In this document: piece by piece, positions 34,110 to 46,204 of the stretch
Layout: every line of letters starts with the position of its first letter
Position numbering within the stretch: position 1 is the first letter of the stretch
Source: Xanthostigma xanthostigma
Lineage: Eukaryota > Arthropoda > Insecta > Raphidioptera > Raphidiidae
NCBI GenBank assembly: GCA_963575645.1
Contig: OY754465.1
Location: 53,343,901 to 53,407,900, forward strand
Length of the DNA: 64,000 nt
Direction: 5' to 3'
Position numbers and translations under genes: made by a program
The notes under the pieces: model-generated
Databases searched by the model: none
The model's input: only the letters and a program-made list of their open reading frames with translations
What the model was told of the DNA's origin: nothing

Positions 34110-34959
34110 ATGCCTACTAGTGAGCTCCGTGCAAAGTAGCTATGTATGAAGGAAAATGCACAGAAAGTTAATATTATTGATCTTTTTGTTATTTTTGTGA
34201 TTTATTATTCTTATAATTTCTTTCATTTAAGTATCTTTTTTCGATGTCTATACTCTATGATATTGAGAGAATCATTTATATTAGGATCCAGATATCGAAG
34301 AATCTGGAGTGTTACTGACTTGTCTTATTTGGAATATTAATAAAAGCCATAGGACTTTTATTCTATACTGAGCATAGGATAAAAAACCACAATCGAACCA
34401 TTAGGGTGCAAACATATACTTCTGTCTTTTTTTACGCCGTAAGCACTGGCGTATCCAAAAGAGCAAAACAAGCATTGCTCCCTCCTGGGCCAAAAACTGG
34501 TACGCCCATGTTAACGTCACAGAAAAAGACAAAGTTTTTGAAACAGAGATACTTTATTCGCATTGAATGCAAGTACATCAACCAATCCTATTATCGGAGA
34601 AATCAAGGAATTACATCGAAGAAAGAGACGCAGATATATTTTCGATACACTTTGTTGCCTTCGCTCACCGCACATTGAGTAGATAGACAATGATTCATAT
34701 ATTAAATTATTAACTATATGATAAAAGTTCATATCGTAAATTATTATAAATATACGATAAAAGTTCAATGCTGAGTAGTCGTAAACCTAAATGTATCGCA
34801 TAAATTCTGTATTAAAAATGAAGCAACCCAACTTACATCTAAAATTAAATAATTTACACCTATAAAATACCTGATCAACATATTGCATCTTATACATGGT
34901 AATGAGCACCGATAAGCAATACATAGATGAATACGTTAAAGGGAGCTCTGCCTACTAAT
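34110..34959. other. intergenic, nothing recognised
   Basis: No exon supported. A possible decayed element with ACTGGCGTATCC and GGTACGCCCATG ends lies near 34446-34512. Confidence 0.35.
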
Positions 34960-35115
34960 CAACAAAAAGAGCAAGGAGTATAGTGCAGCGAATATTTATT
35001 CTTTAACTAACATTTCTACCTGATATTTTGCTTGGTGGATTGAAAGTAAATTTTATTCCAACGAATAAATTTGTTCCAAGATTAGTAGCTTCTATCTTTA
35101 ATAGTATTCGGTGAA
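34960..35115. repeat. dispersed repeat (inverted partner of 57222-57362)
   Basis: Shared, inverted: AACAAAAAGAGCAAGGAGTA, TATTTTGCTTGGTGGATTGA, AAATTTTATTCCAACGAATAA and CTTTAATAGTATTCGGTGAAT. Non-coding. Confidence 0.65.
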
Positions 35116-35269
35116 TATGGGCATTAATCAAAAATAATAAATTGCAAAAAAATTAAATGATAACAGGTAAAAAAATGAAAAGTTTCGGATACCTATCAAT
35201 TTCCAAAACTTGACTGACATCATCATCCCCGATATCATGTAAATTGATTGGTAACGTAAGTTAAGAGCG

Positions 35270-35751
35270 CGAGGTCAACCGCGCTTTTGCCGCGCACAAG
35301 TTGCTAGTCCGTTGGATATTCGAAGTGTGTCGACGCGCATGGCCACCAGTCGTCACAACACAGAAAGAGGTGGAAGGCCTCGCGTGAGAGAGTGTCTCTG
35401 CTGGTGGCGCAACAGCATCCACCGCCACTCACAACACCGACGACTACAACAACACCAACAACGCGCCGACAGCAGAACCGGACCGGGTCCGTCAGCATTG
35501 TTGCGAATACAACAATCTCTTTTGTACACGCATATTTGTTTTTTTTAATGTTCTGTCGTCGCTGCCGTTGCGATTCTTTGCACGCGGTGCTCTTGTGGTG
35601 AATGGGGCACTCTGACACGAGTTTCGCCCTGCTGTTGACGCTGTGGACCGCGCGTACGACGTCGCCCTTCATGAGATGGATCACTACCCCGTTGGCCCGA
35701 ACGACGATCATTGCTGCTGCTGTTTCGATCGTCTGCTGAATTACGATACGT
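35270..35751 (+). promoter_or_regulatory. CpG-rich candidate promoter and non-coding first exon
   Basis: This stretch is far richer in G+C and CpG than its surroundings and ends at a strong donor, T|gtaagt (35752). Upstream ORFs occur: 35602-35739 (45 codons, hydrophobic) and one from 35676 (MDHYPVGPNDDH, then four cysteines) that runs into the donor. Neither looks like the start of a conserved protein. The next convincing plus-strand acceptor before a known coding exon is that of the dopamine transporter at 54005. Joining to it would close the 35676 frame with TAA after 25 codons. I infer a 5' UTR exon, possibly of that gene, with an intron of about 18 kb. Another gene is possible. Confidence 0.45.
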
Positions 35752-35794
35752 GTAAGTACCGAATTACGATTTCTTACTAATATTGGGTTGCAGT

Positions 35795-36500
35795 AAGGAT
35801 TGTCAAAAAAATTGATTTGACAACGACCTTAGATCACATAATTATAGTTTCCACATATCTTGGTATTCAATCTCCCTGTCATCTAGAACAGTGGTGTCAG
35901 ACTGATTTTTCTAAAGGTCCGTTTATAAGATTGAGGATGTGTTAGCGGGCCAGACTATAAAGTATAAATTAAAAACTAAAACACATATTACTAAATTATA
36001 ATTCAAATCTTTGATTAACGTCTGATTGTGTTATATTGATTTGTATTTTTATTATTTTTTGTCAATATATCGTATGGTCTGAGGAAAATTTGGTCGACAA
36101 TTTTATTTACTAAATTATTATCTTTGTTTATTTAGTTTATAACAGTTTTCATATAAAGATATAATGAAAAGGGTAAATTATCTAGACCTTGAGGATCTGG
36201 GCACCTGAGATCCCCTGTTTTTGATAAGCTTATTGATGCGAGGTGTCTAAAATCCTCACTGGGTAGATTCTGGTCGCGGGCTTGACGGCCCGATGCGGCC
36301 CGCGGGCCGTATCTTTGACACCATTGATCTAGAACATTAGAATGTACTCACACAAAAAATTAAAAATGATTGTTCTATATAGAAAAAGACCGCTTTTCAA
36401 GCTGATTTTTGATCAAAATGCGTATAGAAAAACGTTGTTTCGAAGTGGAAACTGAACAAAAAACGATGCTAAATACATGTATACACCGTTTAAAAAGAAT
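35795..36500. mobile_element. foldback element copy 2, split by a hAT MITE
   Basis: Inverted relative of 9565-10145: it shares TGATTTGACAACGAC, CTCCCTGTCATCTAGA and GCTAAATACATGTATAC. It is split at 35889 by a hAT MITE. Non-coding. Confidence 0.6.
35889..36326. mobile_element. hAT MITE with perfect 8-bp TSD
   Basis: The ends CAGTGGTGTCAGACTG and CTTTGACACCATTG are inverted. The flanks are an exact ATCTAGAA duplication (35881-35888 and 36327-36334). The right part is GC-rich (CGGCCCGATGCGGCCCGCGG). An internal segment (GTCAATATATCGTATGGTCT) recurs inverted near 3790-3830. At 438 bp it has no transposase. Confidence 0.88.
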
Positions 36501-38149
36501 ATTTTTAACAACCCTTTCTGCAACCTAGCATAAGTAATTATTTATTGGAGTGTAACTTCTCATGTGAATCGGATCGTTTAACGGTTGCGTTAAATACTTA
36601 ACGTTAACGGTGGAAGGACGACAACGAAAAAATAACATATAGGAAAGCGTTATTCTGTAAATGTCGAGCTGGGTTGCAGAAAATATAGTCAGAAAAACGT
36701 GTTTGACAATGGATCACTGTTTACCGGGCGACGTTCATACAGTTTTCCTGTTGCCGGCCGAACTATGTAACTTTTCCCACTTAGAAATTTGCGTTCAGAT
36801 TACTCTATCTAGAACAATTGTTTGTCGGACGTAGGTAAGTTTCTCTTCTGTAGTGTCGCGACACACACCATTTTTAGTGTTCTACGCAAAACGGAACGCT
36901 CAGGAAATCACCTCGGTGTCCGTCCGTCCGTCTGTCACAGTCGTTTTTCTCTGAAACTATTTGACGTAAAAATTTGAAGTTTGGCACAGAGATAGAGTGT
37001 GGTGGTCCAAATACAGACGTGAAATATAAAAAGTAAAATTTTGTTTCTATCGAGGATTTTTTAACAAATAACTTAAGTTTTTTTTCGCTAAGGTAACTTT
37101 GTAAATACATCTTTTATCAGTAATAATAAAGCTTTAAACTTTGTTACATATTAATAATCAACCTAGTACCCAAAACTTTAACTTTAACAATGTCACAGTT
37201 CGTGCATAAAATAATGCATTGCTATCAATGGTACATAAACTACTAAAACTACTATTAGTAGAATCAATAAATTGTTTTTTCCGTGTATTGTTTATAAACA
37301 TTTCAATTATTATCGGTATTTTATTTATTTTTGCATTCGACGAGTTGATAATTATGAATGAATACAATTTGTATGTTGTCTTAACAACATATTATTAAAA
37401 CTAGTTTTTGTGAATATGTTTTTTTCTGCGGTTTAACCTTTGTACCATTTCATACAGGGTTCGTTAATGCATTAACTTTGAATATGGACTGCGCGCAACA
37501 GGCCAGAAAAAAACCGTCACTCGAATAAAAATTATTTAAAGAACTAAAATCCGACTATGAAATAGTAGAAAACAACCTTCCAAGTTCCAATAAGAAAAAT
37601 CTTATATAATATGTAAAAATCTCGTCACGATGTTCGTCCGCGCTAATCTCTGAAACCACTGAACCGATTTTAATGAAATTTTATAAATGTGTCTTGCTTG
37701 GTCTAACTTACGCTATAAGATAGTTTTTATTTTTTTTATTACAAGAAACAGGGAGAGAGAGAGACTATCCTTATATATAAAGTATATATTATCTATATCG
37801 TGCCACGATTGAATTTGCTCAAAGCTATTAACTCAGACGCCGGGCCGCAAACGAAGTACATTTTGCAGAATTATATCTATCGCAGTCTTATTGGTAGCTT
37901 AATATTGTTTTCCAATTATTAAACGACTTAAAAAGGAAGTTATCAATTCAACACGTATTTTTATTATTTTTTTATGTTGAATGATTTCGACTCTGTTGTG
38001 TTTAGGAAGGTCATATGAAAATGTATAATTTTTACTTAAATCGGTTCAGCAGTTTTTTTCTAATTTAGTAAACAAAAATCAAGTGAGATGTCAATTAATA
38101 GCATGCAAACTGTACAGCTATAAAACGGTGAAAAAAAAACTTTTTATTT
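36501..38149. other. intergenic with transposon debris
   Basis: No gene. A block near 36895-37020 (CCGTCCGTCTGTCACAG, AGTTTGGCACAGAG) has the style of insect transposon tails, and 37597-37770 (CGTCACGATGTTCGTCCG, AACCGATTTTAATGAAATTT) looks like a decayed Helitron or related element. A (GA)n tract lies near 37752-37768. Confidence 0.4.
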
Positions 38150-38287
38150 AAAAAAAAACCTCCTTCAAAAAATCCACTAAAAAGAGAAAATAATTAGATT
38201 TTTAAGTTGGAGTCAATTATTGACGCCAACCTTAAAATTTAATAATTTTTTTCCTTTTTAATAGGTTTTTTTGAAGACGGTTTGTTA
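38150..38287. repeat. palindromic foldback element
   Basis: The arms run from CCTCCTTCAAAAAATCC to GGTTTTTTTGAAGACGG around the dyad GTCAATTATTGAC. AAGTTGGAGTCAAT pairs with ATTGACGCCAACCTT. Small and non-coding. Confidence 0.55.
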
Positions 38288-38687
38288 GTTTGGTTTTTCG
38301 AAGAAATTTTATAACAGAGAAAATCCTACAATTTTATTACCTATTAGTTTTTAATGAGTCAAGCTGATCTAAATTGCTAACAATTATTATTTTGGAAAAA
38401 CCCTTAGCGCAAAAAGCTAATTGTCATATCCTTCAAGGATACTTTTACAACATGCTGCTGTTTTTAATTCACCAATGAAATTTTAGACTTGTTCACTTTT
38501 TACGTTAAAATTACCCGCCGAACACTTCTCTACCAATCCAATAATAAAAGTTCTATCCTAGAAGCTCCGTCCAAAACTTCGAGTTTCACCAATTCACCTC
38601 AAAAATACAAGTTTCAAACCGTTTGAATTTTTATTAATACTTCGAACAAAACATTTGAAATGCTTGAAAAACGAAGGCGAAAAAAAC

Positions 38688-39356
38688 AAAAAAAAATTGG
38701 TTGTCTGTAAAGTCGGTTTGCGGACGATAGTTTTACGTGATAACGTATTCCGTAATACATAACCTAAACCTCCCAAAATTTGGTTTCAATCCGCTTATCC
38801 TTGGTGTCGGAATGATAAGAAATGTCAAAAGTGACGTTTGCAACTGTCAAAGTATTATGTTCTAATAATAATTAGTTATTCCAATTATACTTAACTTAGA
38901 AGGCGTTGCATTTCACAAAATACTAATGTCAAAAAATTGAATTAAACATTAGAAATGCAGCCGTTTTCATGTTAAGACAAGACATACGTTATCTTCTAAT
39001 TTCCATGTACGGCAAACAAAGACGACCGACCGCGTCGCGCCATGCATTAGACAACATTGCATTTATACAGCTATTTTTCTATATAAATTTGTATAAAAAA
39101 ACTGTTTAGGCAAATTCTGTTATACGCAATCTATGTAAAATGTTCTCCTCTTTCGTTTAAGACTGGTTTCAAACCGATCTGATTTAAATTGAGCGAGAAA
39201 TTAGCAAAAAGCACGCACAGGGTCAGGCGGAACGTTACGCGTTACGAACGTTAGGATTTAGGAACGTTACACTTTTTTGTGCATGCAGCCGGTGTTTTAT
39301 CAATTTATAAGATTGGTGATTCATCAATTTATAAGACGTTATCACGTCAAAAAAAA
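38688..39356 (-). mobile_element. MITE family A, copy 5 (inverted, longest)
   Basis: It begins AATTGGTTGTCTGTAAAG and ends ATAAGACGTTATCACGTC. The right end is locally duplicated (TCAATTTATAAGATTGGTGA followed by TCATCAATTTATAAGACG). The interior of about 450 bp is unique and non-coding. Confidence 0.65.
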
Positions 39357-40246
39357 CGAGTGTGCTTTAGAGTTTAGACCACACGACTGAAGTAAAACTT
39401 CTTCCTTCCATAATTTGTTATTATTCACCCGAAAATTCACAAAATATGAATTTTAAAATGATTTTACAATTTTATTCACTTTAAACGTAGAATATTTAAT
39501 TGTATTGAACAAAATATTAATTTATAAAATAATTGTTCAAGAACGAAATGAGCAGTCTAATGTAAGAAGAAAGAAATATAAACATAATGAAAACAAAAGT
39601 AATTCATTGCAATTACTTAGCTCTTGTTGGATTTTAAGCGTAAATCTTTATAAAATATTATTTAGCTCTGCAAGTTAAGTAGGTTTACAAAACTTTTTTC
39701 TGTCACACGATAGCGCCACTGGCAAGTAGAGTATGTGTCATTCTATTGTTAGTACTGCTTATATTTTCGGCCACCTGATAGCGCCACTAGCCAGTGAAGT
39801 ATTTGTCATCTTTCTATCTTCACTAACTTATATCTCCCTCTCAACTTCCGTTCGCCTCGCCCGATCACACTTCCGTAAATCTCTCGTCAGGCATTCACCA
39901 GCTTATTCTCCAAGTCAAGCGTGCGTAAAGAAGTTTTACTTCAATAAAAATAATTATAATTTATGCAACTTTAAATGTTAATAGTGGCACTTTTAAAGAC
40001 AGACGTGAATACGACTGTGTCAAAATTGTCAGCCCGTCCCTGACTGTATTTAGCTCTACTTTTTCTAATTGGTCGTTTAAAAGTTTTCTTCAAGATTTTC
40101 CGGAACAACCCTCAAACACAATAAGGCGTTGATGAACGGTTGTTCACATTTCTTAATTTATGATACAATGTATTCGCACAGCAGCTAAAAAGTACCTAGG
40201 TAATAACCGGAAGAACCATTTTGGGACCTCATCTCATAATATGAGT
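39357..40246. other. intergenic; possible element debris
   Basis: A block at about 39362-39410 (ACACGACTGAAGTAAAACTT) recurs near 60281-60305. Imperfect repeats of GATAGCGCCACT occur near 39710 and 39778. No gene. Confidence 0.4.
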
Positions 40247-40290
40247 ACTAGCGGCCCGGCCCGGTTTCATCCGGGTGCGATAGATATATT
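40247..40290 (-). mobile_element. Helitron-type 3' terminus
   Basis: ACTAGCGGCCCGGCCCGG followed by TTTCATCCGGGTG is the inverted 3' end of an insect Helitron like that at 56085-56700. The rest of the element cannot be bounded. Confidence 0.5.
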
Positions 40291-40903
40291 TTGTGTTGTC
40301 GGAAAATTCTGTAAAATATATTTCATTAAGAAACGACTACAGCGCCAAAATAATAGAAACTAATAGCTTTGAGCTGATGTCGCTTGGTGATCGAAATCGA
40401 GCGTTTTGTAGAAAGTTCAATTTTTTTTGCCGACTGTAATCGAAGTCGAAACTTCGACCGGAGTCTAATGGTAATTCTGGAATGAATAAACTTTAAAAGT
40501 TCACTCTTAAATAGAACAACCTGTAGTTTCCTTATTATACTGACTTTTTGTATCAGTTAATTAAATCCGTTGGTAGTTTATGCAACTTGCTTCATAATAA
40601 TAAATCAATGTTAAAACTTTATAAACAAATCGCACGTGCAGGTGAAATCAAATACCCTGCATTATTTATAATATATTTCTAATAGTGATGTAACGAAAGT
40701 CAATTTTTAGACATTCGCGAATATGAATGTCTGTCGCCGATATTCTGTTTTCAAATCTGGCGCCATTTGTCCAAAGTTTTTGACAGCTGATTAGCTGCGT
40801 AAGTCGCACGATCACATTTTTATAGTGGTTCTGGTACTAGGTTGATCATTAATACTAAGTCTTAAGTTTTATTATGTTAAAGTAAAGGCTTATAAAAGAT
40901 ATA

Positions 40904-42368
40904 CAGAATTATTTTTAAGTTGATTCTTTTTTTTAACAGCGTGTAGAAATCAAATAGACGAACAAATATTTCAAGTAACTTTTTTATCAAAACTCAAAAA
41001 TGAAAAAGAAACGGGCTTTCAAAGTTTTATTAAATTTTGAGGTTGGTCCTGGCGTTATGTTATGTCACTATGGAAATATGATATGTCATTATCAAATGTT
41101 GACAAAAATTGTTCGAAGTTGTCCCCGTTTTGTTGTACACAAAGATGCGTGCGTCGTAGCCATGCCTCTGCACATGCTTGTATTAGCGATACGGGCCTTT
41201 CGCGAATTATTTGGGATGCATTTCCGATTCGTGCTATCGCTTCTTTGCGTGTGTTAACCGAGCTTTTGAATTAAATAAATAAAATTTAAAAAATTTAATT
41301 GAACTTTTAAAGGCCGTTTCTCCCTTATTTTTTTAGTTTTGATAAAAAAGTTACTTGAAATATTTGTTTGTCTATTTGATTTCTGCACGCTGTTAAAAAA
41401 CTTTTTAACAAAAAAATTAAACCGCTGAAAGGCAAAAAATAATAAATCTTTTTATTTAACTAAGTTCTATTTAAGTAGTTGAACGTATGTGACAGTCTAG
41501 TATATCTAAGTAATTTTGAGTCGGCGTCAACAATCTTTCGCCGGAAATCTCTGAGAGTTCACGAAGTTAATGTCAGCGACAGAGCAACCCGAACGGGCAC
41601 ACACTGAGGGCACACGTCTTTGCGAGTAGTCGTGTGGAGAGCGCATGTTTAGAATGCCAATGTTTATCGCTGGAGATTTCACGTATCATTGTTAATTTGA
41701 TTTGGTTATTTCTTTTAGTGATCTTTGTTCATTGATTGTTTGACGCCGACTCAAAATTACTTAGATATACTAGACTGTCACATACGTTCAACTACTTAAA
41801 TAGAACTTAGTTAAATAAAAAGATTTATTATTTTTTGCTTTTCGGCGGTTTAATTTTTTTGTTAAAAAGTTTTTATTTTATAATTTTTTGTGGCTATACT
41901 TATAATTTACAATTGTAATACACAACTCAGCATGAAACTCTGTGAGTGAACAATAAATCACCCCTATTTTCCTACCCTTAGGGTAGGAATTTTTTTTCCA
42001 AATTTATATGAGACCAACCTCGAGGTATACCCTATCCAATAACAAAATAATTATCAAAATCGGACTACTCTGTAAAAGGTTATGACGTGTGGTCATACAT
42101 TACAATCAGTGAGTAAACAATCAATCATCCCCTGTTTTCCTACTTTTAGGGTTGGAAATTTTTTACCAAATTTATATGGGACCAACTTCGGGGTATACCC
42201 TTTCAAACAAAGAATAATTATCAAAATCGGACTACTCTGTAAAAAGTAATGCGTGGTCATACATAAAAAAAAAAATAAAAAAAAAATAATATACGCGTCG
42301 ACTTGAGAACCTCCTCCGTTTTTGTTTTTCGTCGGTTAAAAAGAAGAATCAACTTAAAAATGGCTATG
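40904..42368. mobile_element. Tc1-like foldback element, itself interrupted
   Basis: The left end CAGAATTATTTTTAAGTTGA follows TA. The left arm TTAACAGCGTGTAGAAATCA pairs with the right arm TGATTTCTGCACGCTGTTAA. The right end is split by another element at 41398-42338, after which AAGAATCAACTTAAAAATGG completes the terminus. The loop has a plus-strand open frame at about 41000-41257 that resembles no transposase; similar loop sequence occurs inverted at 44.2-44.4 kb. Confidence 0.72.
41398..42338. mobile_element. foldback element with tandem array, copy 2
   Basis: Same order as 1645-2774: inverted arms (ending GAGTCGGCGTCAACAATC / GATTGTTTGACGCCGACTC), a tandem part with two units, then CCTCCTCCGTTTTTG and GTCGGTTAA. 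It lies in an A-rich run inside the Tc1-like foldback terminus. Confidence 0.75.
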
Positions 42369-42547
42369 TTACCTTAGCGAAAAAACTTAAACCATTTTTT
42401 AAAAAAGGAATAAATAATTTTTCTAATAGAAATGCTAAGAAATTGATATTTTTTGTCTTATCAATATTATTTTCACATTTATTCGATGAATTTACGAATA
42501 CGAATGTCAAAAAATATGCGATTATTCGTTACATCACTAATTCCTAA

Positions 42548-44076
42548 TATGTATTTGCATATATGTACTGCGTAACACCTGTCATGCATAATTATTAACT
42601 ATCGGCCATTTAAAAAAAGTGTTAATGATAGTTTCTTGACCTCTCCAAACTCCGCGACTATATTGCACTGATATAATAATTAATCCAATAAAACATTATC
42701 AATCATTTGTTTTTTACTTTTCCATATACGGCTAATATAGGTCATGGAGAAAGCCAAGGAAAGTCTTGTGATCGTGAAAAAATTCGATTGAGTCCCCTGA
42801 TTCCAAAGTTATACCTACAAAACGCTGGTTTCACATTGTGATATTTTGAATGGTAACCTGAGACGTGGCTCATGCAATATCCAGCTGTGTCAATGTTGGC
42901 TGTTGATTCATTGATGCAGCTGAACTATCAGTGCCAATTATTACTGTCATATTACGGCCGCTATCTTAGGAAACCAAAGCTTAAAGGGGACTAAGCAGTG
43001 TAAAAAAATGACATTAACACGATCGAAGCCGCTGGTAAAAGCTTGTGCAGAGTATTACAACGTGTTAGATTAAAATAAATTTTAATGCATATTGCAAATG
43101 GACGGAAGGTGTGCCAAGGACAATTGCGATTACTATAAACCTTCGATTACAAACCAGCCTCGTGTGCTTCACATTGGCGAAGACTTTATCGAAATTCGTT
43201 CAATAGTTTTGAGATTAGTCCATATACAAACATTCAAACAATATCTGCAGTATGGATAAGTAATTGTAAACAGGAATATTATGTTAGTATTTTTTTGTTG
43301 TAGATCAAAGTATAATTTCTAAATGTGAATGATAGGGATGCATAATATTTTATATATATTATTTTTCGATTGAGCACGTAACAACATAATATTGGTTTGC
43401 TATTGGTGTAGTGAAGCGCCACTCAATTGTCATTCTGCCGGCTTTCACTTGTCATCTGTCCACCCACAGTCAGTTGTTAATGACATTTTCACTCGTTATT
43501 ATGCAATTAATGGACCTGTATGTGTTTACACCTTGTATTAAGGGATGTATTGTTCGGACTATTCACTTGTTAAAAAACATTAAAAAATAGTTTAAAAAAC
43601 TGTTTCCTTGCTTGTATCTTATTAAAATTCAACATTGTAACTGGGGAAAAGTTCTTCTAATTTTCAAATTAGTGGAAACTGAGTTCATTTACTGGTTTAT
43701 TGGGTTCTTGTTTTTGGGTAAAAAAAAAATAACTTTGCATCAGACAATAGTCAGGTTTTTTTTTGACTCACACAATCCACTAAAAACAGGAAACATGGGA
43801 TGAATCGAAAACCAAACAGCGGTTCAGAACTGCATCAAAAGTTTGGTACAAAAGTTATTTTCTTTGACCCAAAGAACAATAATCCGAGATAAAAAAATAA
43901 GGGCTCCTTCTTAAAAAAGTACAAGTGACCTTGATATCTCGGACGCGTCTCTATCAAACGAAAAAAAACTACAGCAATGTTCTTTCCCGTTGATTCTCTT
44001 TAAGAATCTTTTTTTTGTTCAAAAGCCCATCCTCTACGAAATTAAAGGGTGTTCGTGTTTTAAAAAGTCACCTGCA
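42548..44076. other. intergenic, nothing recognised
   Basis: No gene, RNA or bounded element found. The plus-strand open frame near 43612-43803 has no recognisable similarity. Confidence 0.4.
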
Positions 44077-44603
44077 CAGAATGATTTTTAAGTTAATTCT
44101 TCTTTTTTAACAGCGTGTAAAAATCAAATAGACGAACAAATATTTTAAATAACTTTTTTATCAAAACTCAAAAATAAGAAAGAAACAGCCTTAAAAAGTT
44201 TAATTAAACTTTTAAAATTTATTTAATTAATTCAAAAGCCCGGTTAACACACGCGAAGAAACGATAACACGAATCGGAAATGTATCCCAAATAATTCGCG
44301 AAAGGCCCTTATCGCTACTACAAGCATGTAAGAAGCATGGCTACATGCATGCATCTTTGTGTCCAACAAAACGGGGATAACTTCGAACAATTTCTGTGAA
44401 TACTTGATAATGACATAACATATTATCATAGTGATATAACATACCGCCAGGACCCACCTAGATAAAATTTAATAAAACTTCGAAAGCCAGTTTCTCTTTC
44501 ATTTCTGAGTTTTGATAAAAAAAGTTAGTTGAAATATTTGTTCGTCTATTTGATTTCTACACGCTGCGCTGTTAAAAAAAAGCATCAACTTAAAAATCAC
44601 CTG
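44077..44603 (-). mobile_element. Tc1-like foldback element, uninterrupted copy
   Basis: The left end CAGAATGATTTTTAAGTT pairs with AACTTAAAAATCACCTG, and TA follows on the right. The arms match the 40904 element. The loop is inverted relative to that copy (CCGGTTAACACACGCGAAG). Non-coding in practice. Confidence 0.72.
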
Positions 44604-44822
44604 TATAGTGCCTACCTCCGGTGTCCACCGTTAAACACCGTAGGCTTTCTATACCATACCTAGCTAGGAGTAGGACTATAAAATATATGTACACCTGTAT
44701 GAGTGGATGAACGTTGGTCCAGGCCATCTCGCGCGTTGATCGAGGACTATTGTGTTTGTAATAAACATCTGATGAACGATTCAGTTCACTATTATTAGTC
44801 GTACGTATTGAATAGAAGTACA
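44604..44822 (+). repeat. possible solo LTR
   Basis: The order TATAAAATATATG (near 44676), then GTAATAAACATCTG (near 44757), then an end in ACA resembles a small LTR with promoter and polyadenylation signal. No target duplication is clear and no internal retroelement sequence is nearby. Speculative. Confidence 0.25.
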
Positions 44823-45247
44823 TATTGATTGATATGAAAATTAAAATACGTTATTAATGTATTTGTCTATCTCTAAAATAATAGACTAGTCGGGAACCGC
44901 GCCAACTGCCAACTCCTCGCGCGCAAGCACGCACGTTTCAAAATGAAACTATTAAACAAGAAATACTTACAGATAATTTGAATATTCGAGCCATTTTTTA
45001 TCATGTACCTACAATTTCTTTTTGCACTACACAGAAAAAAATCCAAAAATTTCGGGATTTGCAAGTTTCGAGATTTTTTTGCGAAAAGTAAAAAAGTATA
45101 CTAAACTTAATTAAAATTCAGCTGAACTTATAAACTCTATCATGCAGCCCTATGCCCCCCGAGGATGTGACTAATGTTGTTTTGGGTCGTTTCTGACAGC
45201 AACAAACACGAGTCGCGTCCTGAGGAGGGAACACCAGCACCAAACAC

Positions 45248-46204
45248 AAAAAAACTTTTTAACAAAAAAATTAAACCGCCGAAAAACTGAAAAGCAAAAA
45301 ATAATAAATCTTTTTATTTAACTAAGTTCTATCTGAGTAGTTGAACGTATGTGAAAGTCTAGTATATCTAAGTAATTTTGAGTCGGCGTCAACAATCCTT
45401 CGACGGAAATCTCTGAGCGTTCACGAAGTTAATATCAGCGACAGAGCAACCCTAACGGGCACACGTCTTTGCGAGTGGTCGTGTGGAGAGCGCATGTTTA
45501 ATGTTAATGTTTATCGCTGGAGATTTCACGTATCATTGTTAATTTGATTTGGTTATTTCTTTTAGTGATCTTTGTTCATTGATGGTTTGACGCCGACTCA
45601 AAATTACTTAGATATACTAGACTTTCACATACGTTCAACTACTCAGATAGAACTTAGTTAAATAAAAAGATTTATTATTTTTTGCTTTTCAGTTTTTCGG
45701 CGGTTTAATTTTTTTGTTAAAAAGTTTTTATTTAATAATTTTTTGTGGCTATATAATTTATAATTGTGATATACACAACTCAGCATGAAAATCTGTGAGT
45801 GAACAATAAATCACCCCTATTTTCCCACCCTTAGGGTAGGAATTTTTTTTCCAAATTTATATGAGACGAACCTCGAGGTATACCCTATCCAATAAAAAAA
45901 TAATTATCAAAATTGGACCACTCTGTAAAAAGTTATGTGTGGTCATACATTACAATCAGTGAGTGAACAATCAATCATCCCCTGCTTTCCTACCCTTAGG
46001 GTTGGAATTTTTCTACGAAATTTATATGGGACCAACTTGGGGGTATACCCTTTCAAACAAAAAAATAATTATCAAAATCGGACTACTCTGTAAAAAGTTA
46101 TGCGTGGTCATACATAAATAAAAAAAAAAAAAAAAAAAATAAAAAAAAAAAAAAATATACGCGTCGAATTGAGAACCTCCTCCGTTTTTGTTTTTCGTCG
46201 GTTA
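45248..46204. mobile_element. foldback element with tandem array, copy 3
   Basis: Same architecture as 1645-2774 and 41398-42338, with two array units and the CCTCCTCCGTTTTTG to GTCGGTTAA end. The arms carry compensating changes (GAACGTATGTGAAAGTCTAG against CTAGACTTTCACATACGTTC), so they match each other better than they match other copies. Confidence 0.78.

Larger units (their letters stand above)
40683..42539. mobile_element. hAT MITE (family D) with nested insertions
   Basis: The ends TAGTGATGTAACGAAAGT and ATTATTCGTTACATCACTA are inverted. The flanks ATTTCTAA (40675-40682) and ATTCCTAA (42540-42547) agree at 7 of 8 positions. Comparison with 33804-34109 shows the original element is split after about 40903 and resumes at GTTACCTTAGCGAAAAAACTT near 42370. 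Between them sit two further elements. Confidence 0.8.

Noticed and set aside
35304-35711. 135-codon minus-strand frame in the CpG-rich block
   Set aside because: It is low-complexity (valine and cysteine runs) and probably arises from the base composition of the candidate 5' UTR exon on the plus strand.
41000-41257. Protein encoded in the loop of the Tc1-like foldback
   Set aside because: The frame partly survives in the other copy only because the DNA is shared; it has no transposase motif and contains no recognised domain.
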